A stretch of DNA of 64,000 nt. Origin: Podocnemis expansa. Lineage: Eukaryota; Chordata; Testudines; Podocnemididae. The DNA lies in assembly GCA_007922195.1 (NCBI GenBank), contig ML682030.1, forward strand, positions 744,001 through 808,000. The letters are read 5' to 3'. Positions 33,599 through 45,310 of the stretch are shown one piece after another; position 1 is the first letter of the stretch; the number at the start of each line of letters is the position of its first letter. The position numbers were made by a program, and so were the translations under genes. The notes below the pieces were generated by a model. It saw only the letters and a list, made by a program, of their open reading frames with translations, was not told where the DNA came from and did not search any database.

Positions 33599-33825
33599 GG
33601 GTAGCCGTATTAGTCTAGCCTAGCAAAGCAAACAAGAAGTCTGGTCGCACTTTAAAGACTAAGAAATTTATTTACTGCATGGGCTTTCATGGGAGAAAAT
33701 CCCACTTTGTCAGACATGTGATGTGTCAAGCATCTGATCAAGTGGGATTCTCTGCCGCGGAAGCTCAGGCAATAAATACATTTTGTTAGTCTTTAAAGTG
33801 CCACCAGACTCCTTGTTTGTTTCTC
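33599..33825. repeat. SINE-like family S, two copies in inverted orientation
   Basis: The left arm 33634-33716 reads 'ctttaaagactaagaaattt' and 'ttcatgggagaaaatcccac'. The right arm 33730-33815 is its inverse ('caagtgggattctctgccgc', 'gttagtctttaaagtgccac'). The arms are over 80 bp with a loop of about 13 bp, so the pair could form a strong hairpin. The head 'ggggtagccgtattagtct' is present only on the left. Confidence 0.75.
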
Positions 33826-35260
33826 TCAAAGATGAACTGTTGGATCATGGGATAAATTATTTTTTTCAACTAGTTTCTAAGAGAAAATGTTTGAAGACCC
33901 CTCCAGTAAAAGATATTACATCACTCCACTTGTCTTGCTTAACTTAGTAGTCTAAAAAAATGTACTAGCTTTTCTCCAGAGCTGTAATTCTTAGTGGCAG
34001 AATGAAGGATGTTCTGCCTAATGTGATACTTTGTACTCCCTGTGTACATAGTTCTGTATTTTTTTGAAGATTTCTTTGGAAATTGAAATTAGCCAGAAAT
34101 ATTTTGTGGTCTTCCAAGGAATTTCCAGGTATTCTGTTCCTTAGGGCTAATGTGTGTGAAATATTGAGAAGCCTTGTTATGTCATGGTGTTATCTCATGT
34201 TCTGGATTCTGAGTTGGTTTAGATTCCATTCTCACTCTTTTAGTATGCCCTTCTCAACCAGTTTTTCACTTCATATTTAAGGCACGTGTTTTGTTTAGGC
34301 TTTATAGGACTATGAGGTGAAGTGCAACATCTTGAACTCTTCTACCTCTTGCTTACATTGGTCTGTGTGTCTGATTTCAAGGAAGCACTGAAAAAAGACT
34401 GTCAGAAATAAGTGTATTAAAGGGCTGAGGGAGATGCTAGACTGCTACTGCTATTCTTAGGTCAGAGAAAGAGAGCAGATTTCTTCTTCTTTGGCTCTGT
34501 TTCCCCCAGAGTGGAATGATTGGTGTGTGTGTGTTTGGTTTTTTTTTTTTTTTTTTTAAAATCAGCAAGTGGGAAACCTTGATTTAAGGCATCAATTTTC
34601 ATTTTGTTTTTAATTTGTGATTCCTGTTTTCCTAAACAGAGGTTGATTCTCTCTGGAAATGAAAAAGTAGAAAAGTTGGTTTTCCTCTTCCAATTTCTGA
34701 GTTAAAACTAGACTCAGGAAGATGAGCCCTACTAGTTATAATATCTTGAAGGAGATGACAATCAAAAAAGAATCAGTTCAGGTCACTAATTAAAGATGAT
34801 GCTTTGTTTGTTTATTAAATATTTTAAATGCAAAATATGGTTTGTTAAACTTTTGATAACTTTATTCTTGTGTATTCAGCACAGTAAAGATACTGTATTT
34901 CACTAATTAAAAAAAATCAAAATAATGATTTTGTGCGTTCTTAATTGGATTTCAACTTCCATCCAAATAAATTGAGATAAATTGAAAGTAAAACTTGTGC
35001 TCAAGCAAATGGGGAATGCATCAAGACTTCAAAGAGAGACTGCAGAATTGGAACTGATGTGCAAAGTCAATCGTGTGAAAGTAGGATTAATTTGTGACTA
35101 TGGATTCTCTTCTCATTACAACAGATGATTTGACCTCACCTTCTTCCTGTGCTGTTTCCCAGTGCTTGAATCTTGACAGCTGCTTTGATTTGCTCTTACA
35201 GTATGACCTGATCCTATGACATACACTTCCCTGCATTTATTTTCCTCCTGTTCCGTAAGT
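33826..35260. other. No gene; T homopolymer
   Basis: Unrecognised A+T-rich DNA. A GT run followed by about 18 T lies near 34523-34557. Confidence 0.4.
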
Positions 35261-35264
35261 TCCC

Positions 35265-35355
35265 CTATCTTCAAAGCGTTTGACAAAGTGGGATTTTCTC
35301 TCTCAGAAGCTCATGCAATTTGTTAGTCTTTAAGTACCACAGGACTCCTTACTTA
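35265..35355 (-). repeat. SINE-like family S fragment
   Basis: Plus-strand 'gacaaagtgggattttctct', 'agaagctcatgcaatttgtt' and 'agtctttaagtaccacagga' match the family; 'gactcctta' ends it. Confidence 0.65.
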
Positions 35356-35624
35356 AGTAAAAACTTTATAATCATCTAATAAGTAAATGCAGTCTTTGCT
35401 ATTTTTTAACAATAAAATATGTAAAAATAGGAATCTGAATACTATATTAAACTATATAGTTGCTTAAATAAATGTAAATGATGTAGGCAGCAGGTTTAAA
35501 ACAAGCAAAAGGAAGATCTTCATACAATTCATAGTCAATCTCAAGTTCATTACGACTGACTGTTGTGAAAGCCAAAACTCTAACCAAGTTGGAGAAGAAA
35601 AAAAAAAAAAGAATGTCCTGTAAG

Positions 35625-35735
35625 GTCTCCCATCTTTGAAGCATCTGACAAAGTGTGATTTTCTCCCACAAAAGGTCATGCGAAAAATAAAGCAGTTTAG
35701 TCTTTAAGTTCCATACGACTCCTTGGGTTTTTTTG
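35625..35735 (-). repeat. SINE-like family S fragment
   Basis: Plus-strand 'gcatctgacaaagtgtgatt', 'ttctcccacaaaaggtcatg' and 'tagtctttaagttccatacg' match the family with more divergence than the copy 350 bp upstream. Followed by a T/G-rich tract. Confidence 0.65.
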
Positions 35736-36503
35736 TTTTGTTTTTGTTTTTGTTTTCCTCTACTTTCAAACCTGTATGTCTTGTATCTTGGTATTACTTG
35801 TGTCCTATTGATTATCATCCTTCCAAGTTTCTGTGATACCTTTTACATCTTCATTTAATATCAGGCACTTGAGTTCATTTATGATATTTGTGGACTTCAG
35901 GATCATATTAAAACATCTCCTTTAGAGAATAGATCTCTTTATGTTCAGGTCATTTTGCTGTTACAGCAAGCTTGAAATGATGTTTAGATTTACTTGTAAA
36001 TTATTGGCTGAGGGATGGGCAAATCTTGGGATGGGTTAGTGATATCATTGTGTTTCATGTGGGTACTGAAGAAAGTATATTGTAGAATATGTTATTCTAA
36101 ATGACTAGCTAAAATACATAAGAATGAGGTGACAGTGTCCGAATGACTCAGTGATGTCATTTGCACCCACACCACCCTTTATATGCTAGAGAGCATATAA
36201 AGAAAAGGATGGAAACTAGTCAGAGTATTCCTGTAATGTGTGTGTTTTTGTATGAGACTTCTCTCTTGTCGCTCTCAATCTCACTTGTACAGTGGACTGT
36301 TATTCACTTTTTCTGGGATTTTTCTTGTTGTTTCTTTTTTTCATAGAATATACTCTCTTTAAAATGCTGACTTACCATGTGAATTGTTTCTTGCTTTTTC
36401 TCTATCAGTGGGGGGTGGGGGGAGTGAGGGAAATTATCAATTTTACATTGGTTTCCTTTTGTTTCATGAAACATCATGTTTTATGTAGTTTTGTGCTCTG
36501 TAA

Positions 36504-37010
36504 TGGTGATTCTCAACTACGGGTGCACATAAGTCTTACAGGGGATACTCAGCTCATCTCTCTCCATGTGTCCCAGCCTGCTGGTTGTGACCTCAGCGGT
36601 GGTCAGGTGCTGGTTTTTAGGGAGTCGCAGATGCAGGGTCAGCATTAGGAGGTGGGAAGCAGGGCTGTAGCCCAGTGTCCTGAACTAGAGGGGGTCCACA
36701 AAGCTAAGTTAAATGTTCAGCCCATGACTGTTGGGCTTTTGCTTCAGACAGGTCTCATAAGTGAGAACAGTCTCAACTCTCATACTGAAATGAAATATGA
36801 TACTTTTACTGCGTTTGATTTAGTTTATAATTCTTTGGAAAAAATGAGAACATAAGCAGGTTTTTGACAGAAGTGTGCTTTGACACTTTTGTATTTTTAT
36901 GTCTGAATTTTGTAAGGAAGTGGCTTTTAAGTGAGTTGAAGCATGGGGTACACAAGACAAATCAGACCCTTGACAGGGGTGCATTACCTGGGAAAGGTAG
37001 AGAACCGCTG
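36504..37010. mobile_element. Possible hAT-type element, about 0.5 kb
   Basis: Begins near GGTGATTCTCAACTACGGGT and ends near GGTAGAGAACCGCTG, which look like inverted hAT ends, and 'gggtgcacataagtcttaca' at the left mirrors 'ggggtgcattacctggg' at the right. No 8-bp duplication was found. The interior (an open frame at 36292-36648 overlaps it) is not recognised. Confidence 0.4.
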
Positions 37011-37141
37011 CTGGGTCTGTGCACTAGTATCTGAATTAGGTGCATGTCTTGCCTGGGGGTGGGGATGTAGGGGGGAAGCGTTGTGCATAAGTTCAATGTG
37101 GTCAGTTATTCCCTGTGATTGTAGCGTCCTCCGTAGGGTTC

Positions 37142-37316
37142 CAGTGCTTCTCGACCTTCTACGGGTTGCAACATGCTTGGCAGTGTACTGCCCCCTTCCA
37201 GATCACACCAGCCTATCCGCTAGGGCCGAGTCCAGTCATCTCCACGGCTCTCTGCAACACACTTAATGCTGTGTGGTGACAGTAATGCGTCCCCACACAG
37301 GGGCTGAGAACCATTG
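37142..37316. mobile_element. hAT-type MITE, family B
   Basis: Starts CAGTGCTTCTCGACC and ends GGCTGAGAACCATTG; the interior shares 'tgctgtgtggtgaca' and 'ccagtcatctccacggctct' with other copies. The flanking 8 bp do not match convincingly, so the target duplication has decayed. Confidence 0.7.
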
Positions 37317-40300
37317 GTAGGCAGTCTGTGATCCTTAGCTCAGGAGAAATGGAAGTTGAGCCTCTTGATGTGATCTTTACAACCACATCATGACTCACTG
37401 CTGCTGCCTAGAGGAGTCTCCGAAATTTCAGAAGGGTTTGCCGTCGTCCTGCAGTTTGCCTGAAAGACCTACAATTCCACGGCCTTGTTCATGCAGGATA
37501 GTAGTATGGCATCTTAAGAAAATAATATTTAGAGGTACTGTAAGTAATTTTCTCAAGCTTGTAGTTGATTGAATGATACAGAAAATTGTTGTTTCTGCCA
37601 TTATTTTAAATGGGAAGAGAATACTGCTGATTGTGGAACTGACAATACAAAAAACAGCTTGTGCTAACAGTGAGAAATCCATTTTATACTCCATTAAACT
37701 GGACCACATCATAAATAATTTATGTTCGGCCTTGCTCTGTTCTGTATCAAAGATGATAAACTAGTCATTTTAGGCATAGTTTAATGAATGTAATGGTTTC
37801 CCTGTGTCTTTAAAGTGAAGCTCTGTGGTTCAGGAATTCCTATGTTCATGTATAAATCCAAGTGAATGAAATTGTGAGAAAATAAAACTAAAACCATGAA
37901 GATTCCTTGGAGTTTGCTGTTCCATTATATATAGTTCAATATCTGGTCAGCTTAAAACATAACAATCGTTACACTTATTTGTGCAATTATTGTATATTGA
38001 AACTTAAATTTTCAAGTGTTGTTGCTATCGGCCGCAGGAAACTTAGTTTGCGTATTAATACAGTCTCCAAAAGTATGGTAAAATCTTTCAGAACAATCTT
38101 CACCAAATCAAGATACGAGTCTTACCACGGAAGAGTTTAATGCAAATTTAAGCAGGAGCAAAAGTGAGACTTAGTTTGTCTAGTGAAGATGGTAAAAGAA
38201 TCCAAGCGAAAAAGTACTTTAAAAAGTCATGTTTAACCAACTTTTTTTTGTTTCTAAGTCTTAATTTCAATGATATGTAGTCATTAAATATTGAACTAAT
38301 ACAGATAGTTTACTGGGCAAAGGTGATAGAATGGTTTTATAATCTAATCATGTATCTGAAAGCGTACTAAAACTATTGCTAGGTATATTGCAGTTTTGGC
38401 GTTTGATTCTTATGGATGCAAATAATGTCATGCCAACTAGTAACTGACTAGTCTACGTCCATGACTCAAAGATGAGGGATGTGTTACCAACAGATGCTCA
38501 TGTGTCTCATTCTTTAATGCTCTGAGATTTGAGAGTGCATCAAGGAAAGAATATATTTTTGAGTTAACACCTTGGTGGAGGTTGGAAGAGAGTGTGAGAG
38601 AGGGAGTTCCGAGTCATTAAGAATAACTTATCTTTTAAAATTTGTATTAAAAAGATTTGCTTGTGGATTATTTTGTAAATTTGATCCTATAAAGGGCTTG
38701 TTTCTCAATCTGCTGTGACCCTGTGGATCTGCAGTTTGAGATTCTGGCAGTGTTTACTCAGCCGTTCATCGTTCTTCAGTGGCTAAATTGAAAATCATCA
38801 ACTTCCTACCTGCCGTTGTGCAGGATGTTGTGCTCTCAGGGCTGCTTCTATTCCAGGGACAGTTGTAATTCAGGGCAGGTGGGGTATGTGGGAGATAATG
38901 TATGGAGTCCTTCAGATTGCTCAGGAAGAGGTTGTTCATAAACTGGTAGTATTTATTGTATTTATTAAACAGCGATGATGCTTTCCTACTGCTTGGAATG
39001 TCTTTTTCAAACCGCCCCTTTGATTTGTTAACCAGTAGCTATGAAGAATTCTAGAGGAACTTTCCTCTTTAAGTCCCTTCAAAACTCATGATATCTGAAT
39101 ATACATTAATGGACACCCAAATGGTAATCAAAATGTTCTGGATTTACAATGAAGAGAGGCTAGATATTTAATTTTCTTTTAAGGTGTCTGGATTTATTTT
39201 TCAGTATCATTGCCCTTTTGTTAAAGCATCTCCACATTTCAGATATTTATATTTAATTCAACATTTACAATAGAGTTGCAAAGAATTAAATCCAAAGTGT
39301 ATAGTGCCTGAAAGTACTTTGACTAGGAACTGCCCTGTGACAAATCAGTGATCATTTCTTTTATGTAGTACACTGCAGAAACAGCCACCGCCATATTAAA
39401 TCTTAATCAATAACAATGTTTTGCTAATTACAGAAGCGAGTAGATATATTGGATAAATTGCTGTTTGTAAACGTTGGATTATATTAACTAAAATAGCTAA
39501 TTACCAGCGGCAGAATAAACATAAGGTTTGCTAAAAGCTATCATCCATAGCTTGGAGCAGCTACTGCTGCATAATATTTCAGTAAATGCGGAAAATAAGG
39601 TAATGATATCATAACTGCATTTATAATGCAGGACAATTTCTTCCCAAATGCATGCAAGTATTATTATTTTACTTGGCATCTGTGAAATATGATTTATTTA
39701 ATGCATTTCAGCCCCCATAATATTGAGACATAATTGAGATGAGGAAAAGAATTGTATGAAGTCAGAGTGTGGTATGTGAATCATGTTCTAAATTGCATGT
39801 AATTTTGAGGCACTTAGGGGAATTGTGAAATTTCTATAATGCATCCTTGGGTTTGAAAAAGGTTATGAGAATAATAGTCCAGTTTCTGGAACTTCATATA
39901 ATTTTAAATTAGGATTGTTTTATTATTATGTAAATTTAGGTGACGACCAGTGTGAACGAGCATAAATCTTCAAATCCCACTTCCATTTCATGTGTTTAAG
40001 AGCTGGTGATCCAAATCTGTTCGACCATAGACATTTATAGTGTGTATTCAGTAAAACTGGAGAGAAAAGAGTGTAATTTTGATAAAGCTAGTAATATAAG
40101 TATATAAACTGTGTAACTGGATGAGTGACAACAACACAAATGTAGCTAGCATACTTAGATGCGAATCATTTAAATGATTCTTGGAATTTTGATGATTATT
40201 GCTTTCAAAAGATTGCAAATCACAGGTCTTGGCTTTATAGTTTAATTACTTGCTAAACAATTGCTAGTGATTTCACTAAATCACAAGGCTTCCAAACAAA

Positions 40301-41446
40301 TAACATCAGTAACTGCAGCTATGCCTGAACAACTCCAATTTTGTTGACAATGGCTACCAATAACTGTGTTTAGTCTAACACAAAGTGTTAGCTGAAGAGA
40401 AAGTAGTAATACTTGTACCTTCAAGCCTCTGTTTTGGTCTAGGGCTAAAAAGTGGAGTTTTCCTGCTAACACACAAGTCTCTACAGCCAGATTAGTTTTG
40501 GCGTATTTCAGTGTGATAATAAGAAATTGTATTTGTGATTTGCTTTCTAAAATATCTCTGTTTAATACAGATAAGAACTTTGTCTCTTTTTGCATAATAT
40601 GTAATTAAGCATCTGTTGACAGAACGGAGTTGGTGCCTTTCAGGCATCTTTTTCTTTTCTTTTCTTTATTTTTTTTAAAAACTTTACCAACAGGTTTATG
40701 ATGCAAATAGATTAATAAACCCTCAGGAGCCTAAATCAGAAAAACACTGCATATAATTTGACACAGTTGGGCAGCCTTGGCAGTCTGTTCTTAATAAAGA
40801 TCGAGAGCAGAGGTAGAATGGAGTCTGAACTACTTCTCATCACTATTCAGGGCATTGGATGGGGGATAGGGAGTCAATTCACACTGAGTAAACCTGGTCA
40901 GTTGTGGCAGTTCACTTCATTACTTAGTTGTTGTTTTTGGTTTTTCATTACTCTTCAGATGCAGGCTAACTAAGTCCATGCGACTTTTTTGAAATCTTGA
41001 ATCCTAAATTACTGGAGCATGTCAACAAGGTGGGGAAACGCTAATCAGAAGGGTGTGATTTCTATAGAGCACTACTGTATTGTGAACAAATTGGTTTCTC
41101 TAGACCTGGGTGGTTTGTGTGTGTTTAAGTTCCCTGCTGCACTTTAGTGTAGTGCTTGAACAGCAGTCTGCTAAAGCATGCTAGGCTGAGTGAGAAAGTG
41201 TCTCATCTTCTTTGAGTCGTGCTCTCTTTGTGTTCCACTGTAGGTTATCCATATGCACCACGCACCTAGAGTTGTAAAATCTGAAAGTTAGTATCCATCA
41301 GTCCACACTTGCAGCTTCATTCATTTTAGTGGCTCGGACTCTGGTGTGTATGTGTCGTGGGGAGAGGCGAAGGCAAGTGGGCCAACCACCTCCCCAGTTC
41401 CTTCTCATCAGTACGTGGTCCGGGGGTGTCCTTAGTTCTGACATTG
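37317..41446. other. No recognised feature
   Basis: About 4.1 kb of A+T-rich presumed intron. No exon or repeat family was identified. Confidence 0.4.
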
Positions 41447-41454
41447 CTCTGAAT

Positions 41455-41631
41455 CAGTGGTTCTCAACCACCATGTTGGGACGCATTTCTGTGTTGCCAC
41501 ACAGTGGTAAGTGTGTCACAGAGACCCGGGGAATGGCTGGAATTGGTCTTGAGTGGGTGGGCTGGTGTGTCATGTAGGGTCACTACGTGCTGCGAAGTGT
41601 GTCACAACTTGTAAAAGGTTGAGAACCACTG
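41455..41631. mobile_element. hAT-type MITE, family B, inverted, exact target duplication
   Basis: Starts CAGTGGTTCTCAACC and ends GGTTGAGAACCACTG, a perfect 15-bp TIR. It is flanked by an exact 8-bp duplication CTCTGAAT at 41447-41454 and 41632-41639. Relative to the copies at 16228 and 28132 the interior is reversed ('ggaatggctggaattggtct'). Confidence 0.9.
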
Positions 41632-41684
41632 CTCTGAATAACCTTTATAGGTTTCTTAGTTTTACTAGTTTTGATAGTTTATAG

Positions 41685-41868
41685 CAGGGGTCTCAAACAC
41701 GCGGCCCACGGGCCGCATGTGGCCGCTAAAGCTATTTCCTGCAGCCTGCAGTGACACTATTTTTACCAATATTTGCAATATTGTTGTATGAAAAGGTTTT
41801 TAGTGGTGTGGCCCTCGGGCTAAGGTACCAGTCCACATGTGGCCCTCATGGTGAGTTTGAGACCCCTG
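41685..41868. mobile_element. hAT-type MITE, family C, exact target duplication
   Basis: Starts CAGGGGTCTCAAAC and ends GTTTGAGACCCCTG, a perfect 14-bp TIR. It is flanked by an exact duplication GTTTATAG at 41677-41684 and 41869-41876. The interior 'gggccgcatgtggccgctaa' matches 3210-3419. Confidence 0.9.
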
Positions 41869-41888
41869 GTTTATAGTATCTTTAGAGT

Positions 41889-42483
41889 TACTGAATGTAC
41901 TCGCTTATAAGCAGTTCCATGTATCAGCTGACTCTCGGTTAAGAACCCAGAAACCTGAAAAATCTCATAACCCTTGCATAGGCTGAGGTAAGTTGTAGCC
42001 AGTTACTGTTGCCCTGTGCTGCTGGCTTCTGCCATGTCCCTGACTCCTTCCCTAACCCCTCCACCCTGCATCACTGGCTTTCCCCGTGTCCCTGACCCCT
42101 TCCCTTATCATCCCACTCTGCAAAGCCAGCTTCCCTGAAGTCCTGCAATCCCTCTCACCCACTATGCTTTCCCAAAGTCCCCGACCCCATCCCCTCCCAC
42201 ATGCTGCCAGCTTCCCTGGAGTCCGTGACCCACTCCCTAACCCCCCACCCCCACGACACTTGCTCTCTTGGGCCAACCCCTCTCCCACCCAGGGCCCCCT
42301 TACCTTGAGGCTCCAGAGGCAACGCCACATGCTGGGGCTGGGAGATTTCAAAACTCCCAGTGTTGTGCCAGGTTTCTTCTATTTCCGGTGTTACAACTCT
42401 AGACCCGTGCATAAGCCGAGTGCCTTTTTCAAGGGAGATTTCAAGGCACAAAATTCTTGGCTTATACGGGAGTATATACAGTA
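41889..42483. mobile_element. TIR transposon family T, copy 3 (inverted, short form)
   Basis: The right end 'aaggcacaaaattcttggct' plus 'tatacgggagtatatacagt' is the inverse of the left end of copies 1 and 2, so this copy lies in the opposite orientation. The left end is TGAATGTACTCGCTTATAAG. The interior is only about 0.35 kb of C-rich tandem repeat. No transposase. Confidence 0.65.
42020..42255 (-). repeat. Minisatellite array inside family T copy 3
   Basis: Four diverged units of about 50-60 bp around 'ctggctttccccgtgtccct' and 'gaccccttcccttatc'. On the minus strand they are G-rich and resemble array 1 of the other copies. Confidence 0.5.
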
Positions 42484-42994
42484 GGTTAAGTTACAGGGTA
42501 TCCCTGTACCCCATTTGACCACCAGCATTTTCCTAGAACATTGGGGTTCAAACTCTGTGGCTCTTGTCTACAAGACAAACTTTTGAGTTATGCAGGTCCT
42601 GTAGAAAGCTCTCTGTGTAGCTCACAAACATGTTTCTCTCACCATCAGGAGTTGTTCCAATAAAAGATATTCCATCACCCACTGTGTCTCTCTAACTCTT
42701 AAGTTGGCAGCTTTCTTGATTCCATAATACAATGGAAAACAATTTTATTTTTTACAACGCCTACTGCACAGTGGGAGCCTTATTTTCAGAAATAAGGAAA
42801 GTGGTTTAAAATTGGGTGTCGAGTGAGTGTGATTGTGTGAGTTTCTCATTTTGTAACATCTTTAATATACAGCCTATTTATACTTACTAGGAAACTACAA
42901 ATTGTTCTTTACCAAGTGAATTCAAGTACGTTAGTTATACAAAGTCCATTTGTAAAGTTAAATTCTTTTTATGCCACATTCTTGAATGCTAAGT

Positions 42995-43110
42995 TTCTAG
43001 CATCAACCCTGGCTGGGATGATTTAGTGGGAGTAGTCCTGCTTTTAGCAGGGGGTCAGACTAGATGACCTCATGAAGTCCCTTCCATAATTCTACTGTTT
43101 GTTGGCTAGA
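42995..43110 (+). repeat. CR1 3' end fragment (copy D)
   Basis: 'caaccctggctgggatgatt', 'gggggtcagactagatgacc' and 'catgaagtcccttccataat' form the canonical CR1 3' UTR end. Only the last ~110 bp are present. Confidence 0.75.
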
Positions 43111-43590
43111 TAAAAATGCTGGGGGCTGACTATAAACGACTATCTAAAATTGAGCTCTTAAAGGTGCATATTTAAAAAGTAATAATTAAAAAAAGGCTTC
43201 CAGTCAAATTGTTTATGATAAAGTATTTAAATGAATGGCTACTGATATACACAGTGGTACATTTCTTAATGGAATCTTAATGAACAGAGTAATCCTATTA
43301 CATGGTTTCATGCAAGTGTCATGCAAGCAGGCAATTTGTCTATCTTGAGGACATCACGGTGCTGACCAGCAGGTGTATCTCTGGCTCTGGGCTTATGGGG
43401 TTTGAGCCCCAACTCTGAGCACCCGAGCTCCGGGTCTGCCTCTGGGCCGGCTGCAGTGGCAGCGCATGAGCCCCGAGTCTCAGTGCACCAAGCCCCAACT
43501 CTTTTCTCAGGTTAGTGGTGCTCCTGCTGACCGCTCTTTATGTCCATTACTTTGTGTTCAAGAGGCATGGCACTCTACAGAAGATGCTTT
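43111..43590. other. No gene; G+C-rich patch
   Basis: A+T-rich until about 43340, then a G+C-rich patch to about 43500 ('gagcccc' and 'gagctccgg' repeated) of unknown origin. Confidence 0.35.
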
Positions 43591-43601
43591 ACACCTTACA
43601 C

Positions 43602-43818
43602 CAGTGTTTCCCAACCAGTGTGCCACGGCACACAGGTGTGCCATCAGGTCTGAGGAAGTGTGCCACAAAACCTTTTGGAACACTACTCAAAGAGCTCTGG
43701 ATTGGGTCATTGGCTCATGAATATTCATGAGTTCATTTGGAAACTATACTGTGGTGTACCTCAGATTGATTAAAGGTAGCAAGGTGTGCCACGGCAGAAA
43801 AAATGTTGGGAACCATGG
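43602..43818. mobile_element. hAT-type MITE, family A, inverted
   Basis: Starts CAGTGTTTCCCAACC and ends TGTTGGGAACCATGG, flanked by CCTTACAC at 43594-43601 and CCTTGCAC at 43819-43826 (one mismatch). The interior is the inverse of 18554-18770, including 'ggctcatgaatattcatgag'. Confidence 0.85.
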
Positions 43819-43849
43819 CCTTGCACGGTGAAGACCTAATAAGCTATTT

Positions 43850-43880
43850 AAAAATTAAATAAATAAATAAATAAATAAAA
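43850..43880. repeat. AAAT microsatellite
   Basis: About seven AAAT/TAAA units in a row, just downstream of the family A element. Confidence 0.85.
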
Positions 43881-45225
43881 TCATGTTCTCTCCTTAGCCC
43901 CTCTCCTGGCCTTACCAACAAAGTTGCTAGTTGTAGTAGTGATCTGGACTCTTAAAATGTTACTTTCATTTAAACAAAACATTTGTCAGATTCTGATCCT
44001 TTAGGTTCAGTATTGACTTGGGCTGGATTTGAACTATCCATTTAGAAATGGAAGATGTTAAACACACTCCATTAGTTTTCTCAGCTTGCTACCATGCTCC
44101 ATCCTGCATCCCTTAGGGGTTGTGTTTTGATGCTGCTGCGGCAGTCCCTGTTCCTGTCTGTTTAGTATCCCATGTGTGGCAGTTCATTGCAGTACAGTTG
44201 CATCTGTGTTTTAGTATTCATTGTTTTTATAGTTTGTCAGAGAGTGCTTGCACTAATACCTAGTTCAGCAGATATGAGATGGGGAATCACCAGGGCTGAA
44301 AGGCATAAATATTGTGTAACAAATTGAAACTATCTTTTTGGTAGTGGTTTTTTTATATTTTCTATTTTTATATATCAAGGAAACAGAAGAATTTTCAAAC
44401 AGAAATTTTGCATTTGTGTTAGCTCTGTGCAGCAGAAAAATACTTATGCCTACTATAAGATATGTATACTCACAAAATATAGATATTTTAGCCAGCATTC
44501 TCTTATAATAGTCTTTTAGTTTGGAGTTCAGGCCCTTTGTAGTCTGAGTAGTGTGAAAATGGCAATGACTAACAATATCTTAAATTCGAAAAGAAAGGGG
44601 TGGCTTCTGAACAATAAAAGGCAATGCCAACTAACAGTGTAGTCAACTGGAGCAGCTGCAAGGCCTTCAAAGTTAGTGGGCTCAATCCTGTGCTAATAAA
44701 TTGCTGTAGTTCTTTGTAGATTTGGCTGATCCCCTCACAAATGCAGTATTTACTTTTATTAATAAACAAGTGTCCATCAAATGCTCTGGGTGGGTGCACA
44801 TGTAGTCTTTGTAAGGTCTTACTCTTTTGAGATATCTCTTTCTTTATCTTTGAATTTTGTGGACAAGTGCCTAATACAAGGTAAGGGGAGGGACCAGAAG
44901 AGATACACATGGAACAGCCATTTTCAGAGCTGACTGAGTTTGAGAGCTGTATGTCTAGTAGAGTAGTTCTGTATATATAAAAGTGACTCAGCTTTATTTT
45001 TTTTAAATTCATGTTTGTGAGAGTTGAATGATATTGTGTATTTGAATATTAAAATATTTATTTCATCTACTGATTTCGCATCCTTAAGGTGCTGAGTAAA
45101 AACTGTTCTGTGGTTGAGTAATGCACATCAAGGAAAGTTAACTATTTTCTTCAAACATAAGGACGAAACTCAAGACAGCAGCTCCAAGTCGAGGAGAACA
45201 GCGTTGCATTCACACATAAGAAGTT
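43881..45225. other. No recognised feature
   Basis: A+T-rich presumed intron. A 147-codon minus-strand open frame at 44569-45012 has no family signature or splice context and is not called. Confidence 0.4.
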
Positions 45226-45229
45226 AGGA

Positions 45230-45310
45230 ATAGTAAGAAACCCTGGCTGGGTTAATTTAGTTGGGGTTGGACTAGGTACCTCCCGAAGCCCTTTCCAAAC
45301 CTAAACTACT
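45230..45310 (+). repeat. CR1 3' end fragment (copy E)
   Basis: 'aaaccctggctgggttaatt', 'ggggttggactaggtacctc' and 'ccgaagccctttccaaac' match the CR1 3' end with more divergence than copy D. Confidence 0.6.

Noticed and set aside
42052..42484. Open frames of about 100-130 codons on both strands
   Set aside because: They lie within family T copy 3 and its C-rich repeat. Openness on both strands reflects base composition.
44569..45012. 147-codon minus-strand open frame
   Set aside because: No family resemblance and no exon signals. A chance frame is more likely than a gene in an intron this repeat-rich.
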